From: Lachnospiraceae bacterium
GTDB taxonomy: Bacteria; Bacillota; Clostridia; Lachnospirales; Lachnospiraceae
Assembly: GCA_910575565.1 (NCBI GenBank)
Contig: CAJTFL010000001.1
Span: forward strand, 186,001-250,000
Direction: 5' to 3'
DNA length: 64,000 bases
In this document: positions 1 through 9,398 of the stretch, one piece after another
How the letters are laid out: the number at the start of each line of letters is the position of its first letter
Position numbering within the stretch: position 1 is the stretch's first letter
Notes under the pieces: generated by a model
Told to the model about the DNA's origin: nothing
The model's database searches: none
The model's input: the letters and a program-made list of their open reading frames with translations, nothing else
Position numbers and translations under genes: made by a program

Positions 1-176
1 TTATCTGCTATACTGAATAGGAAAAGGAATGCTAGAAAAAGGAACGCGTGGAAAGGAAGAAACAGGGCGCGGCAAAGAAGATAGGTAAGAAAGCAGTTAA
101 GAGAATCGTTTTATTAAGAACAGTTAAGGATAGTTAGAAACAGTTAAGAGAACAGCTAAGAAAGCAGAAAAGGTCG

Positions 177-842
177 ATGATTTCAATGAAAAGCCAGAAT
201 AAACGTGACTTGATTTTAGATGCATTACAGGAATTAATGTCTGGTTCCAGTGCACAGGCGATTTCCGTCAGTGAGATTGCCCAGAAGGCGGGGATTGGGA
301 AGGGGAGCATTTATTACTATTTTTCCTCGAAAAACGAAATAATTGAAGCGGTAATTGAGCGATCTTATTCCAGGGTGCTGGATAAGGGGCAGGCGCTGGT
401 GGCTTCAGATGATATTGGAGCCATTCGGAAAATGGAGATTATTTATGAGGCCTGCCTGGATTCTTCATTGGAATTAAAACGCCAGGTAGCGTTGACTACC
501 TTTAATGAGCACCAGCAGAGTGCCTTAATCCACCAGAAATTCTCCAGGATGATTATTTCAAGGCTGGAGCCGATTTTGACGGATATTATCGGGCAGGGGA
601 TAAAGGAAGGGATCCTGTACTGCCAGCATCCAAAGGAGACAGCGCGGATTATCCTGACACTTTTGACGGTTATTTTAGATAACAGCATATCGCCCATGGA
701 GCAGGAAGAAATCACGAAAGTGCTGGCGGTTCTGTCAGATATGCTGGAAAAAAGCATGAAGGTTCCGAAGGATATGCTGCATTTTCTGCAGGAAAAGCAG
801 CCCAAGGGCGGGAGCGTGGAGGATGAGGGCGAAGAGACTTAA
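177..842 (+). CDS. TetR/AcrR-family transcriptional regulator
   Basis: The 221-residue product has an N-terminal TetR helix-turn-helix at about residues 28-55 (SVSEIAQKAGIGKGSIYYYF), with the usual YYYF end of the recognition helix. The C-terminal 160 residues are helical and variable, as expected of a ligand-binding domain, so the ligand cannot be read. The first ATG is used; an in-frame ATG nine bases later would also work, and a weak AGAAAAGG lies just upstream. It precedes the polysaccharide locus by 730 bases in the same direction, but nothing shows that it controls that locus. The family assignment is firm; the target is unknown. Confidence 0.9.
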   Translation: MISMKSQNKRDLILDALQELMSGSSAQAISVSEIAQKAGIGKGSIYYYFSSKNEIIEAVIERSYSRVLDKGQALVASDDIGAIRKMEIIYEACLDSSLELKRQVALTTFNEHQQSALIHQKFSRMIISRLEPILTDIIGQGIKEGILYCQHPKETARIILTLLTVILDNSISPMEQEEITKVLAVLSDMLEKSMKVPKDMLHFLQEKQPKGGSVEDEGEET

Positions 843-948
843 GGAATTTTGGGAATTGCTGTGGCGGCAGGTAGGTGATTGTTGCTGCTGCGGATAAGTG
901 ATTGAGGTTTAAATGGGGCAGTAAGGGGGGCATGGGAGCATATCATGG

Positions 949-984
949 AAAATTCTCAAAAAGTGCAAACTTTTTGAGAATTTT
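949..984. promoter_or_regulatory. Perfect 16-bp inverted repeat with GCAA loop
   Basis: Arms 949-964 (AAAATTCTCAAAAAGT) and 969-984 are exact reverse complements around a GCAA tetraloop. It lies 107 bases after the TetR-like gene and could be a bidirectional terminator, since the right arm ends in T's. A near copy of one arm (AAAAATTCTCAAAACG) recurs at 1076-1091 on the other side of a promoter-like sequence, which fits an operator instead. Confidence 0.6.
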
Positions 985-1027
985 TGGGAAATGGTAAAGA
1001 TAGCCAAAGAAAATCTAGGTTTTGTTA

Positions 1028-1056
1028 TTGACTTTTAAAGAATTTTATAGTAATGT
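1028..1056 (+). promoter_or_regulatory. Candidate promoter of the polysaccharide locus
   Basis: TTGACT at 1028-1033, a 17-base spacer and TAATGT at 1051-1056 resemble a housekeeping sigma promoter pointing into the polysaccharide genes. It is bracketed by the inverted repeat at 949-984 and its half-site copy at 1076-1091. It would leave a leader of about 510 nt before the first gene. Confidence 0.45.
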
Positions 1057-1425
1057 TGTTAAAGCTGGGGAAGGAAAAATTCTCAAAACGTATGTATTTT
1101 AAGCATGGGGCGATTGCAAAGGGATGGTATGTATATTTATAGCAGTATGGTTGCAGATGCTTCTGCTATATATTGTACTGAACTTATGGTTTGCCAATCT
1201 TTTATGGTGCATCCATTTTTCTTTATGGATAACAACTTCAAATAATAAAAAATAATCGAAGATAAACTTGCGCTGCTAGGAAGTTTTTGGAGATGATTGA
1301 AAAATTTTGGAATGTCGGGAAATGTGGTGATCATACTGTGCTATCAAATTTTTCATTGCATTTAACTTCAAATAATTAATAATATTATAAGTAAATCGTG
1401 CTGGTTAATGGGATAGCTGGTTCAA

Positions 1426-1514
1426 AAGACTCTGGAGGGAAGGGGAGTCTTGGGTGAGGAGTTCATCTCGAAGCCAGGAAGGCCGCTGTTTATGGAGATA
1501 CGAAGGAAAACAGC
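1426..1514 (+). ncRNA. Possible structured leader RNA of the polysaccharide operon
   Basis: Between 843 and 1574 there is no convincing gene. The last part holds two exact stems: 1426-1432 with 1445-1451 (AAGACTC/GAGTCTT) and 1485-1491 with 1508-1514 (GCTGTTT/AAACAGC). The octamer GCCAGGAA occurs twice (1473 and 1527). Long structured leaders before polysaccharide operons are known targets of processive antitermination (RfaH, LoaP, EAR element), but I do not recognise this as any named family. Confidence 0.3.
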
Positions 1515-1574
1515 ATGAAACAGTACGCCAGGAATTGATGGTGGAGAGGTGTAGGTGAAGGGATAAGTTTTCTG

Positions 1575-2756
1575 ATGAGAGCAGATGAAGAAAAAAATGA
1601 TGGAAAAATGAAAATTTGTATGTTTGGGCAGAAACGTATTCCTTCCAATGAAGGTGGAGTAGAAGTTGTCGTGGAGGAATTATCTATCCGGATGGTAGAA
1701 AAAGGATTTTTGGTTACGTGCTATAACCGCAAAGGCCATCATGTTAGTGGCGCTGAATTTGATGGTAAAAAGCTAAGTACATATAAAGGCGTAAGATTAA
1801 AAGAAGTTTTTACGGTCAATAAAAAGGGATTAGCTGCTGTAACTTCATCTGCAGTTTCCTCTATAGCTGCTGCATTTGGAAAATATGACGTTGTTCATAT
1901 CCATGCTGAAGGGCCTGCATTTTTTTGCTGGATTCCTAAACTTTTCGGGAAAAAAGTGATTGTCAGTATTCATGGGTTAGATCATCAACGGGCAAAATGG
2001 GGAAAGTTTGCTTCTGCATATATTATGCACGGCGAAAAAAACGCAGTAAAATTTGCCGATGAAATTATTGTTTTAAGTAAAAATATTCAAAAATACTTTA
2101 AAGATACTTATGGCAGGAAAACGAGTTTTATTCCTAATGGCGTAAATGTTCCAAAGATAAAAAATCCGGAATTAATTTCTGAAAAGTTCGGATTAGAAAA
2201 GAACTCATATATCCTTTATCTTGGGCGTATTGTTCCGGAAAAAGGAGAACAATATTTAATAGAAGCATTTAAGAATGTTAAGACAGAAAAAAAGCTTGTT
2301 ATCGCTGGCGGAAGCAGTGATACAGAAATGTTTATGAACAAGTTGAGGAAAATGGCTGAGGATGATAAGCGGATTATTTTTACCGGATTTGTTCAAGGGG
2401 ATATTAAGCATGAATTATACAGCAATGCATATGTGTATACACTTCCATCGGATGTGGAAGGAATGCCTTTAAGCCTTCTTGAGGGAATGAGTTATGGGAA
2501 TTGTTGTTTGATTTCAGATATTGCTGAATGCATGGAAGTAGTGGGGGATAAGGCAGTAACATTTAAGAGAGGCGATGTTGAAGATCTTAGGGAAAAAATA
2601 CAAATGCTATGTGATGATGAATTTATAGTTTTTAAGTTTAAATCTGCAGCACAAGCATATGTTTTGGAGAAATATGATTGGGATAATGTGGTAAATAGGA
2701 CATTGGATTTATATAAAAACCATATCATGTGTTTGCCTAGAAAGGTTATTGGATAG
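1575..2756 (+). CDS. Glycosyltransferase family 4 (first gene of polysaccharide locus)
   Basis: This 393-residue retaining GT-B glycosyltransferase should move a sugar from a nucleotide donor to a lipid-linked acceptor at the cytoplasmic membrane. The N-terminal Rossmann half begins MKICMFGQKRIPSNEGGVE, with the acceptor-side GGVE loop. The C-terminal half has the GT4 signature EGMPLSLLEGMSYG near residues 304-317 (E-x7-E type). The start could also be the ATG at 1608, just before MKICMFG. It opens a tightly spaced + strand operon; the next gene starts within 20 bases of its stop. Donor and linkage cannot be read from sequence. Confidence 0.85.
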   Translation: MRADEEKNDGKMKICMFGQKRIPSNEGGVEVVVEELSIRMVEKGFLVTCYNRKGHHVSGAEFDGKKLSTYKGVRLKEVFTVNKKGLAAVTSSAVSSIAAAFGKYDVVHIHAEGPAFFCWIPKLFGKKVIVSIHGLDHQRAKWGKFASAYIMHGEKNAVKFADEIIVLSKNIQKYFKDTYGRKTSFIPNGVNVPKIKNPELISEKFGLEKNSYILYLGRIVPEKGEQYLIEAFKNVKTEKKLVIAGGSSDTEMFMNKLRKMAEDDKRIIFTGFVQGDIKHELYSNAYVYTLPSDVEGMPLSLLEGMSYGNCCLISDIAECMEVVGDKAVTFKRGDVEDLREKIQMLCDDEFIVFKFKSAAQAYVLEKYDWDNVVNRTLDLYKNHIMCLPRKVIG

Positions 2757-2772
2757 AGCAATGGGGGAGAAA

Positions 2773-5220
2773 ATGAGAATTTTACTTGTGAATTATCGGT
2801 ATTTTATTTCTGGCGGGCCAGAAAAGTATATGTTTAATATTAAGAAGGTCTTGGAAGATAAGGGACACGAAGTAATTCCGTTTTCCATTCATTCAAATAA
2901 AAACGTTGAGTCCGAATATTCAAAATATTTTGTAGAACCGATCGGAAACAGGGATGTAACGTATTTTGAGGAATGTAAAAAAACTCCGAAAGTAATATGG
3001 CAGATGCTTACGCGGAGCTGCTATTCTATGCAGGTAAAGAAAGCAATTCAAAAAGAAATCAAAGAAGTAAATCCGGATATTGTATATATACTGCACTTTG
3101 TCAATAAGCTTTCGCCAAGTGTTATTCGTGGAGCAAAGCAGATGGGGATTCCAGTCATGTTAAGATTATCGGATTATTTTCTTTTGTGCCCACGATTTGA
3201 TTTTTTGTATAACAAGAAAGTATGTGAAGAGTGTTTAACAAAAGGATATAAATCATGTATTAAAAAAAGATGTGTAAAAAACAATTTATTTGCATCAATA
3301 ATTCGTGTTTTTTCAATGAAATTACATAAAATCATTAAAGTATATAGAGATGTAGATGCTTTTATTACTCCTTCGACTTTTTTGAAAAATAAATTGATCG
3401 AAAATGGATTTCCTGAAGATAAAATTCATTGCATTCCCACTTTTACATTAAACAAAGCAGCAATGGAAAAACAGAGTTTAGGAACATATGGACTTTATTT
3501 TGGACGGATAACAGAAGAAAAAGGTGTTAGCACAATAATAAAGGCTTATGAAAAATTGCCCCAATATAATGTAAAAATTATGGGAGATGATACAACGGAT
3601 GAAGCAGTACAGCTTAAACAATATGTGCTTGAACATAAGCTTACCAATGTTGAATTTCTTGGTTTTAAATCAGGAACGGAACTTGAAGAAATAATTCAAA
3701 ATGCAAGATTTACGATTATTCCTTCGATTTGGTATGACAATCTTCCTAATACGGCGCTTGAATCTTTTCAATATGCTAAACCGGTTATTGCAAGCAATAT
3801 AGGCAGTTTGCCAGAACTCGTATCAGATGGTGTAAATGGGTATTTATTTAACCCTTATTCTCCAGATGAATTGGCAGATAAAATAAGATTGCTTGATGAT
3901 GATAATCTTATTAAACTTATGGGAGATAACAGTAAGAGAATTTTGGAAGATAAGTTTAGTTTAGAAAAACACTACTGTGCACTTATGGATATTTTTCATA
4001 AAACTTGTGAGTACAACAATATGAGGAAAAAGCAAATGCAGAGTAAAAAAGCGGGAAAAAAATTAAACGGTACAATTATTGTGACATATCGTTGCAATGC
4101 CAGATGTTCAATGTGCAATCGATACAAAGCACCATCAAAACCAGAAGAAGAAATCAGCATTGAAACGATTAAAAAGTTGCCCCAAATGTATTTTACAAAT
4201 ATTACGGGAGGAGAGCCGTTTATCCGCACAGATTTAAAGGATATTGTACGAGAATTGTACAAAAAATCGGATCGCATTGTCATTTCGACAAATGGCTTTT
4301 TCACGGAACGTATTATTGATTTGTGTAAAGAATTTCCAAATATAGGGATTAGAATCTCGATCGAAGGTCTTGAGCATACAAACGATGTAATTCGCGGAAT
4401 TCCAAATGGATATCAGAAAGGATATCAAACACTGAAAAAATTACGCAAAATGGGAATGAAAGATGTTGGGTTTGGGATGACTGTCCAAGATAAAAATGCA
4501 GCAGACCTTATTCCGCTTTATCATATATCGAATAAAATGGGAATGGAATTTGCCACAGCTTCGCTTCATAACAGTTTCTATTTTGTAGAAACAAAAAATA
4601 TTATCCGTAATCGGCCGAAGGTTGCAAAGCATTTTGAAAAATTAATTAATGCCTTATTAAAGAGTAAAAGTCCTAAGAAATGGTTTCGGGCTTATTTTAA
4701 CCATGGATTGATTAATTATATTTATGGTCAAAAAAGACTGCTTCCTTGTGATATGAGTTTCAATACATTTTTTATCGATCCTTATGGTGATGTCATGCCC
4801 TGCAACGGGACAGAAGATAAAGAAGTTATGGGAAATTTGAATATTCAAGCTTGGGATGAATTATGGAATAGTCCGGAAGCAGAACAAGTACGTCGAAAGG
4901 TAAGGGGTTGTAGCCGTAATTGCTGGATGATTGGTTCAGTATCTCCGGCTATGCATAAATATATTTGGAAACCTGCTGCATGGGTGTTTATTCACAAGAT
5001 AAAGGCCGTGTTCAGTAAGCATCCTTATAGTATGTATGAGAATAAGATTTGCCGGGATTACCGGGATGGAAAAGTGACAAAAGAAGAACTTGATCAATGC
5101 AGCACTTGTGATATGTTTGCCTCTGTGAATAATGGACTGAGCGTTGCCAGTATAGAGCAGTTATCGGAAAAGACAGGGGAAGAAATTGTCAGAAAGGATC
5201 TTGCTAAGGTAAAAGGATAA
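2773..5220 (+). CDS. GT4 glycosyltransferase fused to a radical SAM/SPASM-like enzyme
   Basis: One uninterrupted frame of about 815 residues carries two enzymes. Residues 1 to about 405 are a GT4 glycosyltransferase (MRILLVNYRYFISGGPEKYM, and NLPNTALESFQYAKPVIAS with the E-x7-E region). From about 425 a radical SAM domain follows, with the cluster motif CNARCSMC (C-x3-C-x2-C) and GGEPF. A Cys-rich tail (LPCDM, VMPCNG, GCSRNC, QCSTCDM) suggests a SPASM-like auxiliary cluster region. The start at 2773 is taken from GGGGGAG just upstream; 2749 and 2761 are alternatives. There is no ribosome-binding site at the internal ATG (4021), so the fusion looks genuine. The reaction of the SAM half is unknown. 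Confidence 0.85.
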   Translation: MRILLVNYRYFISGGPEKYMFNIKKVLEDKGHEVIPFSIHSNKNVESEYSKYFVEPIGNRDVTYFEECKKTPKVIWQMLTRSCYSMQVKKAIQKEIKEVNPDIVYILHFVNKLSPSVIRGAKQMGIPVMLRLSDYFLLCPRFDFLYNKKVCEECLTKGYKSCIKKRCVKNNLFASIIRVFSMKLHKIIKVYRDVDAFITPSTFLKNKLIENGFPEDKIHCIPTFTLNKAAMEKQSLGTYGLYFGRITEEKGVSTIIKAYEKLPQYNVKIMGDDTTDEAVQLKQYVLEHKLTNVEFLGFKSGTELEEIIQNARFTIIPSIWYDNLPNTALESFQYAKPVIASNIGSLPELVSDGVNGYLFNPYSPDELADKIRLLDDDNLIKLMGDNSKRILEDKFSLEKHYCALMDIFHKTCEYNNMRKKQMQSKKAGKKLNGTIIVTYRCNARCSMCNRYKAPSKPEEEISIETIKKLPQMYFTNITGGEPFIRTDLKDIVRELYKKSDRIVISTNGFFTERIIDLCKEFPNIGIRISIEGLEHTNDVIRGIPNGYQKGYQTLKKLRKMGMKDVGFGMTVQDKNAADLIPLYHISNKMGMEFATASLHNSFYFVETKNIIRNRPKVAKHFEKLINALLKSKSPKKWFRAYFNHGLINYIYGQKRLLPCDMSFNTFFIDPYGDVMPCNGTEDKEVMGNLNIQAWDELWNSPEAEQVRRKVRGCSRNCWMIGSVSPAMHKYIWKPAAWVFIHKIKAVFSKHPYSMYENKICRDYRDGKVTKEELDQCSTCDMFASVNNGLSVASIEQLSEKTGEEIVRKDLAKVKG

Positions 5221-5224
5221 AAAG

Positions 5225-6337
5225 ATGAAAGTATTGCATCTTTTAACTTCAGGAAGCGTTGGGGGAATAGAAGTTTTATGTAGGGATATGGGTTCTTGTT
5301 CTGGTTTTGAAAATATATTTTGTTTTTTATTTGGTGAGGGATTAATTTATGAAGAGATGAATTCCAAGGGGATGAAGGTATATTCTTTTGTCCAAGAGAA
5401 AAAACTTTCGATAAATAAATTAATGAAAATCAAGAAAATTGCAAATGAAGTAAATGTAATTATTGTTCATCATGATGATCCTTTTTTGGAATTGTATTTT
5501 ATTTTGCTAAAGTTGATTTTGCCTTCAAGAAAATATGTGTCTATGGTTCACCATTGTTATGAACAGAAAGGAAACGAGCCTAATTACAGAGCTTTAAAAG
5601 GGAAACTTAAAGAAATTATTGCAGGCATTATGTTTGGATTGTCAGATAAGATTATATTTGTATCAAAAGCTGGATGTAAATCATATTTGCCAAAATACAA
5701 GATTAATAGAAAAAAAATTTCTATAATTTATAATGGCATATCTCAAGATAAAATTAAACATGGAAAATATGTAAGCAAGATAAAACAGAAAACAATACAC
5801 ATTTTGTATGCAGGTCGCTTAGTAAGAATAAAAGGTGTAGATCAGTTAATTAAAGCATTCTCTTTGCTTTCGGCAGATTATCCGATTGTTTTAGATATTG
5901 TAGGAGATGGCGAAGAGGTAAGAATGTTGCAAAAGTTAACGGAAAAATTGAATATATCTGAAAAGGTGAAATTTTGGGGATTTAAAAAAGATATAACTCA
6001 TTTTTTGGAATATTCAGATATATTTGTATATCCGTCAAAAACGGAAATATTTGGGATTGCATTAGTTGAAGCTATGGCATTTAAAAATATTTGTGTTGCC
6101 AATAATGTAGGCGGAATACCGGAAATTATTTGCGATGGTGTAAATGGAATTTTAAATAAAGAAAATTCTGCTTCAGGGTTAGCGAAGAGTATCTTGAGGG
6201 CTGTTGATGTTTGTAATGATCCGGAACAAAGAAGAAAAATGATGAATGAAGCGAATATTACGGCGGGAAGGTTTACAATCGAGAGAACAGTAAAACGATT
6301 AGAGAAGCTTTTCGAAAGTGATAATAGAAAAATATGA
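5225..6337 (+). CDS. Glycosyltransferase family 4
   Basis: The 370-residue GT-B enzyme starts MKVLHLLTSGSVGGIEVL, with the N-terminal GGIE loop, and has the GT4 nucleotide-sugar motif KTEIFGIALVEAMAF at about residues 276-290. It starts four bases after the preceding stop, behind AAAAGGATAAAAAG, so it is probably translated with its neighbour. It is expected to add one sugar of the repeat unit at the membrane. Donor and acceptor are unknown. Confidence 0.85.
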   Translation: MKVLHLLTSGSVGGIEVLCRDMGSCSGFENIFCFLFGEGLIYEEMNSKGMKVYSFVQEKKLSINKLMKIKKIANEVNVIIVHHDDPFLELYFILLKLILPSRKYVSMVHHCYEQKGNEPNYRALKGKLKEIIAGIMFGLSDKIIFVSKAGCKSYLPKYKINRKKISIIYNGISQDKIKHGKYVSKIKQKTIHILYAGRLVRIKGVDQLIKAFSLLSADYPIVLDIVGDGEEVRMLQKLTEKLNISEKVKFWGFKKDITHFLEYSDIFVYPSKTEIFGIALVEAMAFKNICVANNVGGIPEIICDGVNGILNKENSASGLAKSILRAVDVCNDPEQRRKMMNEANITAGRFTIERTVKRLEKLFESDNRKI

Positions 6338-7758
6338 TGATGAAGAGATTGTTAGTTATAGCTCCGCATCCAGACGATGAGATTAATTTAGCTGGACAGT
6401 TTATAATTAGGTGCATAAAGTTAAAAATGGATATTTTTGTTGTGTATACAACAAATGGCGATGCAGAAAGAAAGGTAGGAAATAGGCGGATTAAGGAAGC
6501 TATTGAGGCATTACGGATTTTAGGGGTTGCTGAAAGTCATATTATTATTTTAGGTTATCCTAATGGATGGTCTGGGAGTATGCATATATATAATGCTGAT
6601 GCTGATTCCGTTCTTATATCACAATCAGGAAAATGTAAAACAAATAGTTTATCAGAACATCCAGAATTTTGTTTTAGTTTGTACGGTATCCATAAAGATT
6701 TTACAAGGCAGAATATGATAGATGATTTTAAAAAAGTAATATGTATGATACTTCCAGATATCATTATCTGTCCTGAATTTGATGCGCATCCGGATCATCG
6801 GGCAACATCTTTGATATTTGATGAGGTTATGGAAAGTATTTTAAAAGGAAATTTCGGATATAGGCCATATGTCTTAAAAAAATATATTCATGAAGGAGTA
6901 TGGTATGGGAAGAAAGATTATTATTCCATGCAGCCAACTATGACTAGTGGGCAAAGATATTATTCTGGAGGGATGCATGATTTAGATTCTCCAATTTTTA
7001 AATGGAATGAGAGAATTTCCTATGCTACAGAATCAGAAACAAAAACAAGTTTATTAAGGAATAATATTATTTATAAGGCAGCTAGGAAACATAAACTTAC
7101 AACAGCATGGTATGAAATGCAGAGAGTAATTAATTCAGATATGGTTTACTGGCATAGGCCTACAGACAATTTGGCACTTACTGCGGTTATTAGTGGTTCT
7201 TCAGGAAAGTATCAATTCGTTAATGATTTTAAAATATATGACACGAATAACGTATATGAAAAGAAAGAACCATTTATGTGCTCGGATAGATTTTGCTGGA
7301 TTCCCGAGATAGAAGATGAACAGAAAACTTTGGTTATTGAATTTGGAAAATTATGTGTAATAAGATGCTTTAGAATATATGAAGATTGTAATATCGAAAA
7401 TCATATTATTTCGTTAAAGATATCAACTAAATTCGGTTTTTCCATAGATGTTGAACCTAATCAAGATGGATCATGTACAGAAATTATATTGGATAATGAA
7501 CTCATTACTGAACAAGTAGTGGTGTCTATAATAAATTGGGTAGGAAAACCAGGCATATCAGAAATAGAAATTTATGAAATAGAGCCAAAAGCGGTGGGGG
7601 TGCTTCCAATTCCATTATATGAGGAAAGCAAATTAGCATATGGAATGTCGTATAGGCAAAAAATAGAATATATTAGTTTTATGATTAGATTTCTATTTAA
7701 ATTTAAATTGAAATATGAAAGTAAAAAGATATTAGGAAAAATAAAAATTAGCAAATAA
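6334..7758 (+). CDS. PIG-L family N-deacetylase with C-terminal beta-sandwich domain
   Basis: The N-terminal half is a PIG-L/LmbE zinc deacetylase with the metal motif PHPDDE at residues 11-16 and AHPDH near residue 152. The family removes acetyl groups from N-acetylated amino sugars. Residues about 280-425 look like an F5/8C (discoidin-like) carbohydrate-binding sandwich, ending in the pattern VVVSIINWVGKPGISEIEIYE split across two strands; this second call is by eye only. The start overlaps the previous stop (ATGATGATG over TGA), implying translational coupling. It probably deacetylates a sugar of the polysaccharide or its precursor. At 474 residues it is about twice the minimal family length. 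Confidence 0.8.
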   Translation: MMMKRLLVIAPHPDDEINLAGQFIIRCIKLKMDIFVVYTTNGDAERKVGNRRIKEAIEALRILGVAESHIIILGYPNGWSGSMHIYNADADSVLISQSGKCKTNSLSEHPEFCFSLYGIHKDFTRQNMIDDFKKVICMILPDIIICPEFDAHPDHRATSLIFDEVMESILKGNFGYRPYVLKKYIHEGVWYGKKDYYSMQPTMTSGQRYYSGGMHDLDSPIFKWNERISYATESETKTSLLRNNIIYKAARKHKLTTAWYEMQRVINSDMVYWHRPTDNLALTAVISGSSGKYQFVNDFKIYDTNNVYEKKEPFMCSDRFCWIPEIEDEQKTLVIEFGKLCVIRCFRIYEDCNIENHIISLKISTKFGFSIDVEPNQDGSCTEIILDNELITEQVVVSIINWVGKPGISEIEIYEIEPKAVGVLPIPLYEESKLAYGMSYRQKIEYISFMIRFLFKFKLKYESKKILGKIKISK

Positions 7759-7777
7759 ATACTTGATGGTGAATAAT

Positions 7778-8617
7778 ATGAGAAGAGCTGGAGCGGTAGT
7801 GTTAAATTATAAAAATTACAAAGACACAATTGTTTGTGTAGATAGTATACTTATGCAAACAGAAGTTGATGTAGAAATTGTAATCGTTGATAATTTTTCT
7901 CAGAATAACTCAGTTGAAGTTTTGATAAATAGGTATAAAGGATTGAAAAATGTTCAGGTTATAGGGCTTAATGACAATCTAGGATATGCGAAAGGAAATA
8001 ATCAGGGAATTAAACAGTTGCGTGATATGGGAATTAGCTATATTTTTATTGCTAATTCTGATTTAAAGTTTGAATCTACTACGATATTTAAAGAATTAAT
8101 GGAAGCAAAAGAAGGGAATGTAGGTTTGTTAGTTCCTACTATAAGAAATTTAGATGGAAAAATTGAAAAAAGGGTTGTGTATAAGAAAAAATATCTATAT
8201 CTGCGAATGATAAAAGAACTTATTAAAGATATAATAGGCATTTCACTTTCAACTAACAATGAAATATATGATAAGAATATGAATAATGTAAAAAATGACA
8301 TAGGAATACAAACAGAGAAATATGTTGTATCCGGAAGTGGATATATGCTTTTACCAATATATTTTAAATGTTATCAAGGATTGTACAGTGAAACCTTTTT
8401 ATATGGCGAAGAATGCGCAACAATTTTATTGTTACATAAAGCAAAACTATTAACAAAAATAGTCGAAACACAAACCATAACGCATAAAGGTGGAGTATCC
8501 ACAGCAGATAAATTAAAAAGAAACACATCTTATCGAAGGAAAATTAATATAGGTAGTGATAAAAAAGTGTTAAAGCTACTGTTTATGCCATACCATACGA
8601 TAATAAAAAAATATTAA
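7778..8617 (+). CDS. Glycosyltransferase family 2, rhamnosyltransferase-like
   Basis: About 279 residues with a GT-A fold: AGAVVLNYKNYKDTIVCVDS at the N terminus, VDNFSQNNS, NLGYAKGNNQG and the metal-site region ANSDLKF near residue 87. The later VVSGSGYML and FLYGEE stretches are typical of WbbL-like transferases. The open frame extends back to a TTG at 7763, but the ATG at 7778 is six bases after GGTGA and is preferred. The enzyme would add a sugar by inversion; rhamnose is a family tendency, not something shown here. Confidence 0.82.
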   Translation: MRRAGAVVLNYKNYKDTIVCVDSILMQTEVDVEIVIVDNFSQNNSVEVLINRYKGLKNVQVIGLNDNLGYAKGNNQGIKQLRDMGISYIFIANSDLKFESTTIFKELMEAKEGNVGLLVPTIRNLDGKIEKRVVYKKKYLYLRMIKELIKDIIGISLSTNNEIYDKNMNNVKNDIGIQTEKYVVSGSGYMLLPIYFKCYQGLYSETFLYGEECATILLLHKAKLLTKIVETQTITHKGGVSTADKLKRNTSYRRKINIGSDKKVLKLLFMPYHTIIKKY

Positions 8618-8630
8618 GATGGGGAAATAG

Positions 8631-9299
8631 ATGTTTCAAGTCAAAAGTTTATTAGATAAAATAGAAATATTTCATAAAATTAATCTTTGCATTTGTCGAA
8701 TAAAATGGAAAAAAAGAAATACCAATAATTTTACTCAAATGGGAGACAAACTTTTTAGATTTGACAAGGTATCAGTAGGAAAAGGTACATATGGAAAGCT
8801 GAATATTTATCAGTTCTCACCCGAACCAGCAAAGTTAATAATAGGAAATTTTTGTTCAATTGCACCGGGAGTGAGTTTTTTGATGGACGGAGAACATATA
8901 TATTCCACATTATTAACATATCCGTTTGGGAGTCGTTACATTGGGGAAAATGAAATGTATAATACAAAAGGTGATATTATAATTGATGATGATGTGTGGA
9001 TTGGTTACAGGGCTACTTTGCTTTCAGGCATACATATTGGACAAGGAGCAATTATTGCTGCCAATTCTGTTGTTGTAAATGATATTCCTCCATATGCGAT
9101 TGTGGGTGGGATTCCTGCAAAAATAATAAAATATAGATTTTCAAATGATGTAGTTGAAAAGCTTAAAACAATTAATATTGGAAATATTGACATTAAAGGA
9201 ATTAAAAAGGATTACCAATTATATTGCAAAAATATAACAAGTGAAAATGTAGATGAAATTATTAAATTATTAAATAGATCAGATGTGAATCAAAGTTAA
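8631..9299 (+). CDS. Hexapeptide-repeat acetyltransferase (CatB/Xat-like)
   Basis: The 222-residue product has left-handed beta-helix hexapeptides (IIGNFCSIAPGVSF, then IIIDDDVWIGYRATLLSGIHIGQ in two turns, then GAIIAANSVVV) and the closing PYAIVGGIPAKIIKYRF signature of the CatB/Vat/NodL group. A trimeric acetyl-CoA enzyme acetylating a sugar hydroxyl or amino group is expected. GGGGA precedes the ATG. It could supply the acetylation step for the amino sugar made by the aminotransferase and cupin genes beyond the insertion element, an inference from neighbourhood only. Confidence 0.82.
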   Translation: MFQVKSLLDKIEIFHKINLCICRIKWKKRNTNNFTQMGDKLFRFDKVSVGKGTYGKLNIYQFSPEPAKLIIGNFCSIAPGVSFLMDGEHIYSTLLTYPFGSRYIGENEMYNTKGDIIIDDDVWIGYRATLLSGIHIGQGAIIAANSVVVNDIPPYAIVGGIPAKIIKYRFSNDVVEKLKTINIGNIDIKGIKKDYQLYCKNITSENVDEIIKLLNRSDVNQS

Positions 9300-9398
9300 G
9301 AAAGGTGACAAGAGTGAAAAATAGAGTAAATTTGGGATGCACTTAAATAAGGGGTCGTAATCCCCTGTTTTTGGAAGTATTCAATAACTGAATATAGG

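Noticed and set aside
1..176. Repeated CAGTTAAG-type purine-rich runs before the TetR-like gene
   Set aside because: The copies are irregular and no dyad or promoter could be defined with confidence.
9306..9335. A GTG start behind GGTGA (reading VKNRVNLGCT) just before the IS110 element
   Set aside because: It looks like the beginning of a gene cut by the insertion, but the frame stops after ten codons and no continuation is found beyond the other end.
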